This document shows positions 19,554 to 21,078 of a stretch of DNA of 21,078 bases, piece by piece; within the stretch, counting starts at the first letter, position 1, and every line of letters starts with the position of its first letter. Position numbers and translations under genes: made by a program. This DNA is from Apostichopus parvimensis (Eukaryota; Echinodermata; Holothuroidea; Aspidochirotida; Stichopodidae). Where the stretch lies: positions 12,680 through 33,757 of the forward strand of contig KN887679.1 of NCBI GenBank assembly GCA_000934455.1, in the 5' to 3' direction. The notes beneath the pieces were generated by a model. It was not told the origin of the DNA and did no database searches. It saw only the letters and a program-made list of their open reading frames with translations.

Positions 19554-19928
19554 AGGGTGTGAAGACTCGCGCAAAAAGAAACGTCTAATGCCGGTAATCT
19601 GACCTAGTTTCGAATGAGGTGTAACAGAAGTGTTAGACACCACCATCGATCCCAGAAAATATACACACAGCTTGCTACCGTACCGGGTTACAATTAGACA
19701 CTAGTGTATGTCCAGTCAGTACATACAGCTGCGGTCAATACCCACAGCACAGTGTATAAACAATACAGGGATGCACATCTCAGGTCCAGCTAAAGATAAC
19801 AAGGTATCACGTTTCATTACTGTACTGTCTGCATTTTGTAGCGACACAAACAAAACGTCACTTGCAAGCGACGGAAAGTTAACTTTTTCAGATGGCTGCA
19901 CGAGGTTTGGGGAAAGTCTTCAATGCCT
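19554..19928 (+). mobile_element. TTAA-flanked MITE, copy 2 (375 bp)
   Basis: Runs from AGGGTGTGAAGACTCGCG to CAAT-GCCT, with TTAA on both sides (19550-19553 and 19929-19932). It aligns along its length to the complement of 15643-15944, including AAACGTCTAATGCCGGTAAT, TCGAATGAGGTGTAACAGAA and CCAGCTAAAGATAACAAGGT. An additional ~65 bp starts after ACTAGTG near 19707 and ends before GATG.ACATCTCAGG. No transposase is encoded. Orientation is opposite to copy 1, with 3.6 kb between the two. Confidence 0.88.
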
Positions 19929-19932
19929 TTAA

Positions 19933-21078
19933 ACTAAACAAATTAACATTCCTACTGTATGCATAGTTTGCACTGGTAGTTACAAAGTCATTGCTGAAAT
20001 CATTTACTAAGTACTGTAGGCTGCCTGTAGTCAAGATTATCTCTGTGCATGAGGATGCCAATTGTTCATCATGCGCTTTCTTGTGGACTCCCCCGACTAT
20101 TGTAATCAGAAGTCTCCGTCAGAGATTTGAATTCAGACACTGGAGCTTTGTCAAGTTACACGGAACTATAAATGACCGATATGACAGTGCCCTCTATTTT
20201 AAGTGTACAGTTTCATACTTTATATAATTTAATAAAATTTAAATGTACGACTATGTTGAAAACTGTCTTTATTACTGTGAACTTGAAAATGCAGAACTTG
20301 GGTTTTCTTTCTGGATGTATTTAACATTTGAATTTGTAGGCCTTTTGTGTGCATGCATGCAACGTGCAATTATTAAACCAGAAGCCTAAATATTAGTACT
20401 TCACTTCACTGAATCTACTGTGCATACTAGTTAACAAGTTTTAGAGAGAAAATTTTTAATGTCGACAGTAGTTATGCAGATTGTTAATGGATCCAATTTT
20501 CTTTTCGCTCACCTGTCTAGTGTTTTGGTTGGACCACACTACTTTGGAATGAAGAGCGAGAGATGACTTGACTTTGCGTTTACCTCCATGTGACAATAAC
20601 TGTACACAATTGCATAATTTGTATAATTGCATTTTGTTTAATAAATGGTCTTCCTAATACACACTTAATATAAACCAAAAAATGAAAAGAACCTTGCAAC
20701 ATGTTTCAATTGATAATAATTTAAGTAGTTGAATCATGCAAGAAATTGTGGCTGAAGATATAGCATTATTGGAGTTCTGCTTAAATCTGACATTTTCGTT
20801 AACTTCCACTAACATCAATTATTATTTTTGTACTAATAATGAAGCATCTTCTTGACATATCTTGATCACCTTTTCACCTTTTGGCCTCTGTTGACGTCCA
20901 TTAAAAATATGAGTGTCTTTAATATAAAGGGGTGATTACTCTACTTATGAGGCAATTAAGCCTACTACATCTGCCTGTAATATGCATCCACTTATTCCTT
21001 CATAACCTGACAAGCAGGTGTCACACATACACACCCTCTGTGGCATGCATGCGGGCCTTTAGAAACTAAAGATGCACA
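19933..21078. other. Non-coding; no gene recognised
   Basis: AT-rich DNA to the right edge. The 78-codon plus frame at 19991-20227 and its complement were inspected without finding a domain or convincing splice sites. Confidence 0.5.

Overview
The window is eukaryotic. It has almost no long reading frames, an AT-rich background, many dispersed short repeats, and coding sequence broken into short exons with GT..AG introns. The repeat vocabulary (GTAGGCCTAC/TAGCCTAC words, very frequent GTACAGTA words, TTAA-flanked and hAT-type non-autonomous elements, an (AAT)n tail joined to a TATAGCGCC block) suggests a marine invertebrate, most likely an invertebrate deuterostome such as an echinoderm. That placement is an impression and rests on no single diagnostic sequence.

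The one gene I can support lies on the minus strand. Three exons (10928-10796, 8524-8435, 5047-4916, in transcription order) splice in frame into the first 118 residues of a PTB (phosphotyrosine-binding/PID) domain of the Disabled (Dab1/Dab2) endocytic-adaptor family. The N-terminal exon(s), the C-terminal helix of the PTB domain and the whole C-terminal tail are not recognisable here. They probably lie beyond the two edges, so the gene is partial at both ends. Coding sequence is 355 nt, about 1.7 % of the window.

Layout on the + strand: 1-568, 48-bp minisatellite. 1701-2275, four copies of a ~148-bp tandem repeat. 2417-2616, dispersed repeat with a hairpin, whose second copy is at 17742-17896. 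3935-4356, a segment between 23-bp direct repeats that contains a diverged relative of the element at 7828-8085. 4916-5047, Dab exon. 5477-6742, complete 1,266-bp hAT-type non-autonomous transposon with a perfect 8-bp target duplication, in the next intron. 8286-8365, (AAT)n plus dispersed-repeat fragment. 8435-8524, Dab exon. 9785-9875, nested hairpins. 10705-10747, G-run cluster (sense strand) just inside the intron after the 10.8-10.9 kb exon, whose 5' splice site is weak. 10796-10928, Dab exon. 15270-15370, 53-bp direct duplication. 15643-15944 and 19554-19928, two TTAA-flanked MITEs of one family in opposite orientation.

The remaining sequence reads as intron or flank. Its reading frames of 60-119 codons are about what chance predicts for this length and show no recognisable domain. 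I found no convincing new molecular system. The most informative points are the Dab PTB exons, the intact hAT element, and the inverted MITE pair, which could fold into a long double-stranded stem if transcribed in a Dab pre-mRNA.
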